DNA of 64,000 nucleotides from Alishewanella jeotgali KCTC 22429 (lineage in GTDB: Bacteria; Pseudomonadota; Gammaproteobacteria; Enterobacterales; Alteromonadaceae): NCBI RefSeq assembly GCF_000245735.1, contig NZ_AHTH01000017.1, positions 1-64,000 on the forward strand, read 5' to 3'. A program made the translations under genes and the position numbers. Below are positions 5,381 through 12,348 of this stretch, in pieces. Below the pieces are notes generated by a model. The model saw nothing but the letters and a program-made list of their open reading frames with translations. It was not told where the DNA came from and did no database searches. The first letter of the stretch is position 1. Each line of letters begins with the position of its first letter.

Positions 5381-5636
5381 TCGGCCAACGCCGGAAGAGG
5401 ATCAGCAAATTAACGAAATGATAGCTGCTGATACAGATGATTTTGAAGCAACAGCCGATGACTTTGCACAGTTTCAGCCACTGACAAAAATGGGCCGTCC
5501 TAAAGCTGCGATTAAAAAAGAAAGCGTAACGATTCGTTTGTCACCTGAGGTTGTCGGCTATTTCCGTGCCAGTGGTAAAGGTTGGCAGACTCGGCTTGAA
5601 CAGGCGCTAAAAGATTATATGCAATCACATCCCTAA
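5355..5636 (+). CDS. brnA: BrnA family antitoxin (module 2)
   Basis: A 93-residue protein starting at the ATG inside the end of brnT (MKQQNRQLNRPTPEED). Acidic N-terminal part, a linker with MGRPKAAIKKE, then the ribbon-helix-helix SVTIRLSPEVVGYFRASGKG and the family ending WQTRLEQALKDYM. Neutralises BrnT and probably binds the palindrome at 5084-5096. A repeat copy follows 11 bases after the stop. Confidence 0.88.
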   Translation: MKQQNRQLNRPTPEEDQQINEMIAADTDDFEATADDFAQFQPLTKMGRPKAAIKKESVTIRLSPEVVGYFRASGKGWQTRLEQALKDYMQSHP

Positions 5637-5647
5637 AACAGTTCAAA

Positions 5648-5668
5648 CCTTTGGGCGTAGATACCGAA
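5648..5668 (+). repeat. Inter-module repeat (copy 7, diverged)
   Basis: CCTTTGGGCG then TAGATACCGAA; three differences from the commonest short form. It lies between brnTA2 and the solitary CopG antitoxin. Confidence 0.7.
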
Positions 5669-5736
5669 CATGAACTTTTTTTGAAAACGATTATTCCAAG
5701 CCGTAAAGCAACCAAGCAGTATTTGAGGTAAATTCT

Positions 5737-6015
5737 ATGCACGATCCAAAATATACCGCTGATGAACAGGACCTTATCAATGATTTTGTGGCAGAAGAAC
5801 TGATTTCAGATTTTTCCCCTGAGCGGAAAAATGCACTAATGCAACTCGCTGGCAATAATATCGAACAAGACAAAAAAATCAGTGTGCGGATTTCGGTGCG
5901 CGATTTAGAAGTTATCCAGCGGCGAGCACTTGAGCAAGGACTACCTTATCAATCTTTGGTAACTAGCATCCTGCATAAATATGTTTCTGGTGCTTTTAAA
6001 GAGGTGGAGCGTTGA
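5737..6015 (+). CDS. Solitary CopG-family antitoxin
   Basis: A 92-residue protein. The C-terminal half (KISVRISVRDLEVIQRRAL, then GLPYQSLVTSILHKYVSG) is the ribbon-helix-helix signature of CopG-type antitoxins that usually follow a small toxin gene. Here the space from the repeat at 5668 to the start is only 68 bases and contains just MNFF and a stop, so the toxin is absent. A TGAGGT ribosome site precedes the ATG. It may be an orphan antitoxin kept as an anti-addiction element, or the remnant of a deleted module. Confidence 0.75.
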   Translation: MHDPKYTADEQDLINDFVAEELISDFSPERKNALMQLAGNNIEQDKKISVRISVRDLEVIQRRALEQGLPYQSLVTSILHKYVSGAFKEVER

Positions 6016-6026
6016 AACCTCTGGAA

Positions 6027-6047
6027 CCTTCGGGGGGAAAATACCGA
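6027..6047 (+). repeat. Inter-module repeat (copy 8, diverged)
   Basis: CCTTCGGGGGGAAAATACCGA: the left end is intact, the middle CAG is changed and the final A is lost. It lies between the CopG antitoxin and the first HEPN/MNT module. Confidence 0.65.
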
Positions 6048-6067
6048 TCAACTGCCAACGACGAAAA

Positions 6068-6373
6068 CTAAGGATAGATTACCTGACCAATGCGACTGAT
6101 ATGCTCAAGCAAAGCCGGATTCTGAATATCGGATAGCAGTTGTATATCCACCTGAAATGGCAAATCACTCTCATCAAATGCCAGCATTAACTCTGCCAGC
6201 ATATGCCTGTCAAGCGCTTTGCCCGTTACCGCCAGATCAATATCACTACGTTCGTGCATGGTGCCCTTAGCACGGGAGCCAAAAATAATTGCCGACTCAA
6301 TTGCCGGGAACTGCTTTAAAGTACTCAGCAATTCAGCATACTGCTGCGGCGACAAACCAAACTGCGGCTTCAT
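6068..6373 (-). CDS. MNT nucleotidyltransferase, antitoxin-type (module 1)
   Basis: A 101-residue minimal nucleotidyltransferase. The motif G32-S33-X10-D44-I-D46 (GSRAKGTMHERSDID) matches the GSX10DXD signature of MNT proteins, which in characterised pairs transfer AMP to the partner HEPN toxin. The ATG at 6373 overlaps the stop of the upstream HEPN gene by 4 bases. All catalytic residues are present. The antitoxin function is inferred from the family. Confidence 0.83.
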   Translation of the reverse strand: MKPQFGLSPQQYAELLSTLKQFPAIESAIIFGSRAKGTMHERSDIDLAVTGKALDRHMLAELMLAFDESDLPFQVDIQLLSDIQNPALLEHISRIGQVIYP

Positions 6374-6789
6374 TCCTGACCCTGAACGATTTCTGCTAAT
6401 AGCCCAAGTTGCCACTCCGTTAGCATTGGTAAATAGTCGCTGGCAATGGCTTGCAACACCAGTTCAAACTTAGCGCTGTCATAGGTGTGACTCATTAAGT
6501 TACGATCCCCTATCATTCGCAGCCATACCTCCGCATCGGCGATATATTTAGCCTGATAGGCCAATCTGACGACGGCGCGTGGTGAAATTTGGTCGATAAC
6601 CAGACCATCATGCTCCATTTTGTCTTTCAGCACCTTCCACGCCAGCTCAAAGGTAAATTCAAAGCGCTGAATAATGCCCTCTTTCTCCAGCTGATTTAAT
6701 TGCTTCAGATCCTGATCCATCGCCTCGCGCAATAAACCAAAGGCGCGCTGAAAGTTTTGAAAACGTTGCTGCCAGCGGATATCCTGCAT
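6370..6789 (-). CDS. HEPN domain protein, HI0074-type nucleotidyltransferase partner (module 1)
   Basis: A 139-residue helical protein of the HI0074 / nucleotidyltransferase substrate-binding family (QRFEFTFELAWKVLKDKMEHDG). Near residue 96 it reads R-NLMS-H-T-Y, the RX4HXY motif found in HEPN ribonuclease toxins of the HepT type, where the Tyr is the AMPylation target. I chose the ATG at 6789, preceded by AAGGA; a start at 6810 is also possible. HEPN-first gene order, the reverse of the module at 6885-7633. Confidence 0.8.
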   Translation of the reverse strand: MQDIRWQQRFQNFQRAFGLLREAMDQDLKQLNQLEKEGIIQRFEFTFELAWKVLKDKMEHDGLVIDQISPRAVVRLAYQAKYIADAEVWLRMIGDRNLMSHTYDSAKFELVLQAIASDYLPMLTEWQLGLLAEIVQGQE

Positions 6790-6837
6790 CGTTATTCCTT
6801 GTTCAAACATTATCTTATCAGCAGAGTATAGCTGAAA

Positions 6838-6858
6838 CCTTCGGGGGCAGATACCGAA
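6838..6858 (+). repeat. Inter-module repeat (copy 9)
   Basis: Identical to copy 3 over 21 bases (CCTTCGGGGG ... CAGATACCGAA). It lies between the two HEPN/MNT modules. Confidence 0.8.
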
Positions 6859-6884
6859 CCAGCGCTGGCAAAATTCCGCGACTT

Positions 6885-7349
6885 TTAATCTGAATGTTGC
6901 GTTAGCTTGTTGTCGTCAATATAGCTCAATGCAACCTTTACCAACTCAAGCAGAATGGTGGTATAACGCAGAATCTCGAGTTGCAGGTTTTTTAAATTTT
7001 CTACCACATACTCATGTACGATTTCATTTCTGATATCTTTCAGTGTCCTGGCTGTTTGGTTATCTTCAAGCAACCCTTTTTTAACTGCCCGATTAATGGT
7101 ATCAATTAAGCTACCCGCTTCCAGCAATTCAGCGGCATCTATAGCGCGATAAAGCTTATTAATTAAAATATCCACCACACGAGCAAAGCGGCTGCTAAGG
7201 TTTTCTAAGGCATCATACTGTTCAGCTGTAAGCGGCTTAGCGACATCAATAGGCAGGCACTGCTCAAAGGAGCGCTGTAGCCATTTACTGGCATCCTGTA
7301 GTTGTGATGCACATAAAGCTAAATGCGAGGCCGAGCTTAACCTGCTCAC
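6885..7349 (-). CDS. hepT: HepT-like HEPN ribonuclease toxin (module 2)
   Basis: A 154-residue HEPN protein. R107-NEIV-H112-E-Y114 is a full RX4HXY motif: Arg and His are the expected RNase residues and Tyr the expected AMPylation site in the HepT/MntA (type VII) system described in Shewanella. Unlike a short HepT, it has an N-terminal extension of about 40 residues (HLALCASQLQDASKWLQRSFEQ). It overlaps the upstream nucleotidyltransferase by 4 bases. The family is clear; the hepT name is by analogy. Confidence 0.78.
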   Translation of the reverse strand: MSRLSSASHLALCASQLQDASKWLQRSFEQCLPIDVAKPLTAEQYDALENLSSRFARVVDILINKLYRAIDAAELLEAGSLIDTINRAVKKGLLEDNQTARTLKDIRNEIVHEYVVENLKNLQLEILRYTTILLELVKVALSYIDDNKLTQHSD

Positions 7350-7633
7350 AATGATAATTCCTCAGCGGTTGGCTTAATTAACTGCACAAAAGGTTCTGAG
7401 CCATCTGCACTGGCGATGATATCTATTTTTTGCTCTCCGAGTTGTTCCAATATTCGCCAACGTGCGGCACGCAGTTTTTGCTTGTCAAAGTGTTGTGATA
7501 ATACCAGCAAGTCGATATCTCCCCCCCTGGCATTATCGTCTGCTCTAGAGCCAAATAAAAACACTTTGGCATTAGCATCCTCAGCGGTGATCGCTTTAAA
7601 AATCACTGATTTTTCATAATCAGACAGACGCAT
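7346..7633 (-). CDS. mntA: MntA-like nucleotidyltransferase antitoxin (module 2)
   Basis: A 95-residue minimal nucleotidyltransferase with G28-S29-X9-D39-I-D41 (GSRADDNARGGDID), one residue shorter in the loop than the usual X10. The first gene of its operon, with AAGGTG upstream of the ATG; it is followed by the HEPN toxin with a 4-base overlap. It probably modifies the HepT Tyr with AMP. The shorter loop means activity should not be assumed. Confidence 0.78.
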   Translation of the reverse strand: MRLSDYEKSVIFKAITAEDANAKVFLFGSRADDNARGGDIDLLVLSQHFDKQKLRAARWRILEQLGEQKIDIIASADGSEPFVQLIKPTAEELSL

Positions 7634-7718
7634 ATATTTGCACCTTAGTGTGTTGCCAGCACTTTCAGCAGACGATAATGAACAATATCATTTATTTACA
7701 TAGTAGCATAACTGAAAA

Positions 7719-7731
7719 CCCTCAGGGCCAG
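7719..7731 (+). repeat. Degenerate half copy of the inter-module repeat
   Basis: CCCTCAGGGCCAG, preceded by CTGAAAA. It aligns with the left half of the repeat as it occurs at 6838 (CTGAAA then CCTTCGGGGGCAG), with the right half lost. It lies between mntA and the lipoprotein gene, where the array pattern predicts a boundary. Confidence 0.4.
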
Positions 7732-7753
7732 CTCCTGTGGGCTCCCCAGGTTA

Positions 7754-8230
7754 TTATGGCTTAATATTAATACCCAAGTCAGATAAATCATTATCGCGCC
7801 AGGGTTCAGGCAAACTCGACTGCGGGCAATAAAAACCTTGATAGAAAACTTCTGTATCGGTTGGTTGGCTTAGCACTGGCTGGTCAGTATTAACCCGGCT
7901 CAGTTTAAAACTTACTGCATCAATAATCTGGTAGCGCACCAAACGCTGTTCAGCTTCGGAAGCTTGAAAATCGGCACAGGATTCTGTAACCAAAAAGTCC
8001 TGCGCACTAAGCTGCCGGATACTGAGAAACTGGCAAAAATCTCTGGCGCCACCTATGCCATCGGCTCGCAGCAGCAATAAAGTCGCATTAGAGGCGTTAG
8101 CACAGGGCGTATCCGCAGCGACATAAAAACCGAGCTGTAACGGCAGCGGGTTTTCTGCCGATGCTGGCCCGCAGGCGGTTAATGGCTGCAGCAAGATCAG
8201 CGCGGCGGTCAATCTCTGTAGTATCTTCAT
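7754..8230 (-). CDS. Hypothetical small lipoprotein
   Basis: A 158-residue protein with a signal peptide ending in the lipobox LTAC (about residue 20), so it is probably a lipid-anchored envelope protein. The mature part has several Cys residues and no domain that I recognise. It is the last gene before the degenerate repeat at 8290 and the only non-TA gene within the repeat-bounded region, so it may be cargo of the array or the first gene of the chromosomal backbone. Confidence 0.65.
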   Translation of the reverse strand: MKILQRLTAALILLQPLTACGPASAENPLPLQLGFYVAADTPCANASNATLLLLRADGIGGARDFCQFLSIRQLSAQDFLVTESCADFQASEAEQRLVRYQIIDAVSFKLSRVNTDQPVLSQPTDTEVFYQGFYCPQSSLPEPWRDNDLSDLGINIKP

Positions 8231-8289
8231 AGCACAGACTGCGATTAATAGTCATGCTTAAGTATCGGTTAAGGTCTGGCATTTAGAAA

Positions 8290-8310
8290 GCTACTGGGTC
8301 AGATCCCTAA
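8290..8310 (+). repeat. Degenerate copy of the inter-module repeat, possible right end of the array
   Basis: The 21 bases and the following C match the consensus at 17 of 22 positions, including an exact GGGTCAGAT core and the same orientation. The rest of 8231-8512 contains no gene that I can support; it must hold promoters for the divergent genes on either side. Confidence 0.45.
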
Positions 8311-8512
8311 CACCAAACCCGGCTTAGTGTTGGTATTAGCGGGCAGCCCAGGCTAAGTTTAACGGCTTACTTAACCGCTTAATGGTAGCATCTTTGTTCT
8401 AGCGCCTGTTTCGTCGCGATGAATATCAGCCATAAGCGGCGAAACTTAACTGGCGGTTTAAAGGCTGCCAGCTACACTTAACGAGACGCTAAAACCTGTA
8501 AGGAGCTTTGCC

Positions 8513-9319
8513 ATGCGCAGCTTTCCTCTACTGTTGGTTATGTTGTTATCTATACTCCTGCTTGCTTGTAAACCGGCTGCTAACTCTGGCCCGGCCGCTG
8601 ACGTAACGCCCGTTGCGGTCGAAAATCCCCCAGCTTGTGTGTTACGCGCTGGCTTTGATGCCTGGGAACCATACCACTACCTGGGGCAGGGTCAGCAGCC
8701 TCAGGGCTTGGATATTGAAATTTTGCAAACCCTGGCCGCCGAATTAAATTGTGAGCTAAGTCTGGAGCAAGACACCTGGGCTGCGTTGCTGCGCAAACTG
8801 CAAAGCGGCGAGCTGGATATCTTGCCCGGCGCCTCGATTAGCAGCGAACGTGAGCGTTATGCCTGGTTTTCCCGGCCCTACCGGCAAGAACAGTTTGTGT
8901 TGTATCAACGTCAGGATGCTCAACTTAATTTCCCCAATTTAGCGGCAATGCTGTCGGCCGGGCATAAGATCGGATTAGTTAGTGGCTATTTTTATGGCAC
9001 TGAGGTTGACGAGTTACTGGGGCAAATGCCGGAGTCTTTTGTTAGTGCCCAGCTTAGCGAGCTAAATATGGCACGGTTGTTAGATGAAGAAATCAGTGCG
9101 CTGCTGGAAGACAGTATGGTTGCCACCGCCATTTTGCGCCGCAAAGGTCTGGATCGTTATATTAGTGCCAGCAGCTTACGCCTGCCCGAGTCAGAAGTTT
9201 ATCTGATGTTAAGTAAAGGCAGCGTCGGCGAACAGCAATTGCAGCAAATTAATGCGGTGCTGGATAAGTTACAGCAGGATGGTAGTTTGGCTAAGCTAAT
9301 AGCCAAGTATCAGCAGTAA
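8513..9319 (+). CDS. Periplasmic solute-binding lipoprotein, SBP_bac_3 family
   Basis: A 268-residue protein with a lipobox (LLLAC, Cys at about residue 19). The mature part follows the family-3 solute-binding fold: FDAWEPYHYLGQGQQPQGLDIEILQTLAAELNC near the start, then LQSGELDILPGASISSERERYAWFSRPY and a later YLMLSKGS. Such proteins bind amino acids or act as stand-alone sensors. No permease or ATPase gene is adjacent, so the ligand and transporter are unknown. Strong AAGGAG ribosome site upstream of the ATG. A terminator follows. Confidence 0.85.
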   Translation: MRSFPLLLVMLLSILLLACKPAANSGPAADVTPVAVENPPACVLRAGFDAWEPYHYLGQGQQPQGLDIEILQTLAAELNCELSLEQDTWAALLRKLQSGELDILPGASISSERERYAWFSRPYRQEQFVLYQRQDAQLNFPNLAAMLSAGHKIGLVSGYFYGTEVDELLGQMPESFVSAQLSELNMARLLDEEISALLEDSMVATAILRRKGLDRYISASSLRLPESEVYLMLSKGSVGEQQLQQINAVLDKLQQDGSLAKLIAKYQQ

Positions 9320-9325
9320 GAAGGT

Positions 9326-9356
9326 GGCAGGCAATACTTTTGCCTGCCCAATTTTA
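9326..9356 (+). terminator. Rho-independent terminator after the solute-binding protein gene
   Basis: GGCAGGCAA-TACTT-TTGCCTGCC, a perfect 9-bp stem, followed by CAATTTTATC. The T-run is modest. It also faces the end of pilX on the other strand. Confidence 0.75.
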
Positions 9357-9396
9357 TCAACTATTGACGAAGACTCGGCAGAATTGAGCGTTTTTA

Positions 9397-10563
9397 CTAA
9401 CGCTGTTCAATCCAGCGCGCAATCCTTAACTTCTGCGGGCTTTTGGCACCAACGACACCGTCAAGATTATCTTCAAAATCAGAAACCTGTGTATAACTGT
9501 ATTTACCGTTAATATCTAACTCTTCTTTAGCAACAACGGCACCTTTCAGTCTGGCACTACCATTTTGCTCAAAAGCACCGTCAGTCCAGAATACAGCAGC
9601 TGATTCATTACTCCCGCGGTTTGTGATATTGCCTGCTGCAATTAGTGCAACGCTAAGTTTGTTGTTGCCCATATTGACACCGCCACGAATATCAATGGTA
9701 TTCAATGTCATAATGGTGCCATTAGAAATAACATTTTCAATAACAACATTATTATTACAAAAATACGTTTTTCCCTGTAAATCAGCCGGTAAATTTGTGC
9801 AGTCATTGAGCTGAACTACGTTCGCACTGTTTTTATTGGCGTTGATAAAGTCTGTCGCTGACGGTATTTGTATTTTAGCTACAGCAGATTCAATTTTTGA
9901 ACCCTGGCCCAAATTAACATTTTTTCCTTTTGCTGTTCCCGAAGCGCTAATGGAAAAAGCGTTACCGGTAGAACCTAAACTAAAATTACCATTTACAGTA
10001 ACATTTTTGTTTGAGTGAATATTTCCATTTATGGATGGGCCACCATTAACGGTAATATTCCCCTCGGAGAGCAACCCCGCCATAAAAGCCGAAGCAGGAC
10101 TACCGCCCGCAGTGATAGGGCGTAAAAACTCGACATTTACCTTGGTACTTGCTACCGCATAAGGCTCAGGACTGGCATCAATAGCTTCGCCAAGAACGGT
10201 AATACTAACTTTGCTGGGGTTACTCCAGTCAATTTGCTCCACCGTAAAACGCCCTTTAGAAGCCGCAACCGCTATGGCAGTATTAAAGTTCGTTTGCAAA
10301 CTACTTTGCCAGGTTGCATCGGCCCAGTTCATTTGGCCGGACTCTTCCTGTAGTACCAACCAATTCCAGACCTCGGCAGCACCTGCTTCGGCGGCCATCA
10401 AAGCCCGGCTTTGATTAAACTGATTTGCCGTCATTTTTTCTTGAAATAGGCTGCCGCGCATTGAGCCGGTGACCATTAAGGTCAAAGCTAACAGTAATAC
10501 CAGGCTAATAACCATAGCCATACCACTCTGAGAACGCTTAAAGTTTTGCTCCTTTAATTTCAT
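9397..10563 (-). CDS. pilX: PilX-like minor pilin with a long C-terminal extension
   Basis: The N-terminal 60 residues match the PilX family: a short basic leader, the cleavage region QSGMAMV, a hydrophobic helix (ISLVLLLALTLMV), then MRGSLFQEKMTANQFNQSRALMAAEAG. PilX is a minor pilin that primes type IV pilus assembly and affects aggregation. At 388 residues this protein is about twice the usual size; the extra part (about 165-370) is rich in Gly, Asn and Val repeats such as GNITVNGGPSINGNIHSNKN, suggesting a beta-solenoid. Last gene of the minor-pilin operon; no pilY1 follows. Confidence 0.82.
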   Translation of the reverse strand: MKLKEQNFKRSQSGMAMVISLVLLLALTLMVTGSMRGSLFQEKMTANQFNQSRALMAAEAGAAEVWNWLVLQEESGQMNWADATWQSSLQTNFNTAIAVAASKGRFTVEQIDWSNPSKVSITVLGEAIDASPEPYAVASTKVNVEFLRPITAGGSPASAFMAGLLSEGNITVNGGPSINGNIHSNKNVTVNGNFSLGSTGNAFSISASGTAKGKNVNLGQGSKIESAVAKIQIPSATDFINANKNSANVVQLNDCTNLPADLQGKTYFCNNNVVIENVISNGTIMTLNTIDIRGGVNMGNNKLSVALIAAGNITNRGSNESAAVFWTDGAFEQNGSARLKGAVVAKEELDINGKYSYTQVSDFEDNLDGVVGAKSPQKLRIARWIEQR

Positions 10564-10571
10564 AACAGCTC

Positions 10572-11420
10572 CTAATTACAGACGCCTAGTTGGGTTGTGA
10601 AATCAACGGGAACAGTTACTTTATTTGCAGCACTTGTCTTGCAGCAAGAATTGCACTCCGTAACCTTATTGTTTGAAGCTTTCACTTCACCTTTCTTAAC
10701 AGTACATTGACACATGAACGGCGTGTCGTTACCGCTGTTGCCGCTATTACTGTTATTACTGTTATTACCGTTATTACCGTTATTACCGTTATTACCGTTA
10801 TTACCGTTGCCACTCTCACCAGAGTCAACATCATCCGAAGTTGTGTCTGGACTTTCGATGCTTCCAGGCAAATCAGCGGCAATCTCCTCCGCCAATTCCG
10901 TTTTAATTAAACTGGCACGGGAAGTCGCAGAAAAAGAAGTGTTTAGCGCTCCGATACTCAGATCAACCTTTACCAAGGTCGCTTCCTCTGCTGGTACCAC
11001 CCATAACTTACCGCTGCTATCGCTACTCAAATAAGCAAATGACAGCTGGTCGATACCACTAAGTAATAACTGATCATTACAGGTCAGCGTTTTATCAGTC
11101 GCATTAAAGCGAAAACGGTCCACCACATCCGAAACATCAGTATTGCCTAAACAATCCGGGCTGGAGTTGCTGCGATTAAAGGCGATAGCAAGTTCGGTTG
11201 CGGTGCTGCCGCCATCAATACCGGCACCATTTTTAACGATCCGATTGATAGTATAGGACGCAAATCTCAATGCCTCTTGCCGGCTATCGAGCTGCTGTCG
11301 CGCCTCGGATGTTTGCTTATTCGACAAATAGACGCTGAAGGCGCCGCCTATTAATAGCAACGATAGCGTCATACCAATCAGTAACTCGATTAGCGTGATC
11401 CCGGCCAGCCGCTTCTTCAT
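10572..11420 (-). CDS. pilW: PilW-like minor pilin with Asn-Gly repeat and Cys-rich tail
   Basis: The N-terminus AGITLIELLIGMTLSLLLIGG is a class III prepilin signal, cleaved by PilD before Ile, with Glu at position 5 of the mature protein. The first 190 residues fit PilW. It then carries a linker of NGN/NNG repeats (about residues 204-231) and a 50-residue C-terminal domain with seven Cys (MCQCTVKKGEV ... ECNSCCK ... LGVCN). This tail is not a standard part of PilW and may be a surface-exposed, disulfide-bonded module. Confidence 0.82.
   Translation of the reverse strand: MKKRLAGITLIELLIGMTLSLLLIGGAFSVYLSNKQTSEARQQLDSRQEALRFASYTINRIVKNGAGIDGGSTATELAIAFNRSNSSPDCLGNTDVSDVVDRFRFNATDKTLTCNDQLLLSGIDQLSFAYLSSDSSGKLWVVPAEEATLVKVDLSIGALNTSFSATSRASLIKTELAEEIAADLPGSIESPDTTSDDVDSGESGNGNNGNNGNNGNNGNNSNNSNSGNSGNDTPFMCQCTVKKGEVKASNNKVTECNSCCKTSAANKVTVPVDFTTQLGVCN
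10743..10809 (-). repeat. In-frame 9-bp tandem repeat inside pilW
   Basis: About seven tandem units of GGT-AAT-AAC or close variants (coding strand) give the NGN repeat. The units nearest the linker start are perfect and those toward the end have AGT for GGT. The unit is a multiple of three, so copy-number changes would alter linker length without breaking the frame. Confidence 0.85.
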
Positions 11421-11432
11421 GTTCCGCTCCTG

Positions 11433-11855
11433 TTATTCGTCACATTGCACCAAGGGTAGTAACACCTGAAAGTCAAAGCTTTCGGTCGCATCTAACTTAG
11501 TGTCGCGCCAATTTATCCGGATGTTATAGGCTATCGGGTTGACATCCGCCGCACTGGTTTTTTGCAGTGAACCGGCCCATTCGGGTAACGAGGAACTGTG
11601 CTCAGTCACCCATTGTTTGCAGATTTCGTTATTGGCACAACCGCTAAAATCTAATTCGTTAAGGTGACACGCACTGGCCCAGAGGCGCTCATGCAAATCA
11701 TTTGCTTGCTGTAACGCCAGATTGCGCTGGAAGCTGGACTGTGAATATTGCAAGCTTTTAAGCTGCAACGATGCCAAGGCAATTAAACCAAAAGACAAGA
11801 CAAACAGCGCGATCAGCGCTTCCAATAAACTAAAGCCGGACAAAGATTTACGCAT
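11433..11855 (-). CDS. pilV: PilV-like minor pilin
   Basis: A 140-residue protein starting MRKSLSGFSLLEALIALFVLSFG, a class III signal cleaved after Gly with Glu5 of the mature protein present. Fits the PilV/GspI-like minor pilins that are incorporated at the pilus base or tip. I chose the ATG at 11855 since it gives the standard short leader; an upstream in-frame extension overlaps fimT and has no pilin character. Overlaps the fimT stop by 8 bases. Two Cys pairs are present in the C-terminal half. Confidence 0.82.
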   Translation of the reverse strand: MRKSLSGFSLLEALIALFVLSFGLIALASLQLKSLQYSQSSFQRNLALQQANDLHERLWASACHLNELDFSGCANNEICKQWVTEHSSSLPEWAGSLQKTSAADVNPIAYNIRINWRDTKLDATESFDFQVLLPLVQCDE

Positions 11856-12348
11856 CGCTGCAGCCCCCCCGCCGCACTTCTGCCCGGCCATTAAGCTGCA
11901 GCTCAACTTTGAAACAATGCGCCTGGCGTTGCACATTAAACGTAATGGCCTGTGATGCAGCACCAACCGAATTAAAACTTACCTTGTCGACATCAGCAGA
12001 TGCCTTGATCGTGAGATTAGTCGGAATTTCCACCACTGAAATTACTTTATTACTGTCCCGAATCAACAAATAACCCTGCCAGTTAATGCTATCGGCGCAA
12101 TTTGTCTGATCGGTAGAAGGGCAAAGGCTGACATTGGCGCTCTGTTTCACCGCTTCGCTGCGGGTCAGTTGTAACTGATTCAGAAGCATATTGGCTGCGC
12201 TGGTTGCTTGATTACTTTGGATAAAACCGGTTAAACCAGGGGTTACTACCATGGCAAGAATGGCCATGATCGCTAAAACCGTCATTAGCTCAGGCAAAGT
12301 AAAGCCGGCGGTGTGGCGCGCAAAAAGGGTAGGGTTATGCGATTTCAT
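11848..12348 (-). CDS. fimT: FimT/GspH-like minor pseudopilin
   Basis: A 166-residue protein with leader ending AG and mature N-terminus FTLPELMTVLAIMAILAMVV (Glu5 present). The rest matches GspH/FimT: TSAANMLLNQLQLTRSEAVKQSANVSLCPS and a C-terminal Cys-containing part. FimT proteins have been tied to DNA binding during competence in some species; for this one that is only a possibility. First gene of the fimT-pilV-pilW-pilX operon, divergent from pilB across 281 bases. Confidence 0.82.
   Translation of the reverse strand: MKSHNPTLFARHTAGFTLPELMTVLAIMAILAMVVTPGLTGFIQSNQATSAANMLLNQLQLTRSEAVKQSANVSLCPSTDQTNCADSINWQGYLLIRDSNKVISVVEIPTNLTIKASADVDKVSFNSVGAASQAITFNVQRQAHCFKVELQLNGRAEVRRGGCSDA

Noticed and set aside
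798-5636. The two brnTA pairs as a recent duplication
   Set aside because: The proteins share family motifs only and differ at most other positions; their upstream regions do not match either.
3318-6858. Array repeats as a CRISPR array
   Set aside because: Spacing is hundreds to over a thousand bases and filled with genes; no regular spacers and no cas genes.
681-8310. Array repeats as integron attC sites
   Set aside because: I see no RYYYAAC/GTTRRRY core pair, and the element is far shorter than attC (57 bases or more). The similarity is in layout only, and no integrase is in the window.
10714-11034. Leu/Pro-rich open frame on the plus strand over pilW
   Set aside because: It is produced by the 9-bp tandem repeat read on the wrong strand; pilW on the minus strand has signal, pilin motif and operon context.
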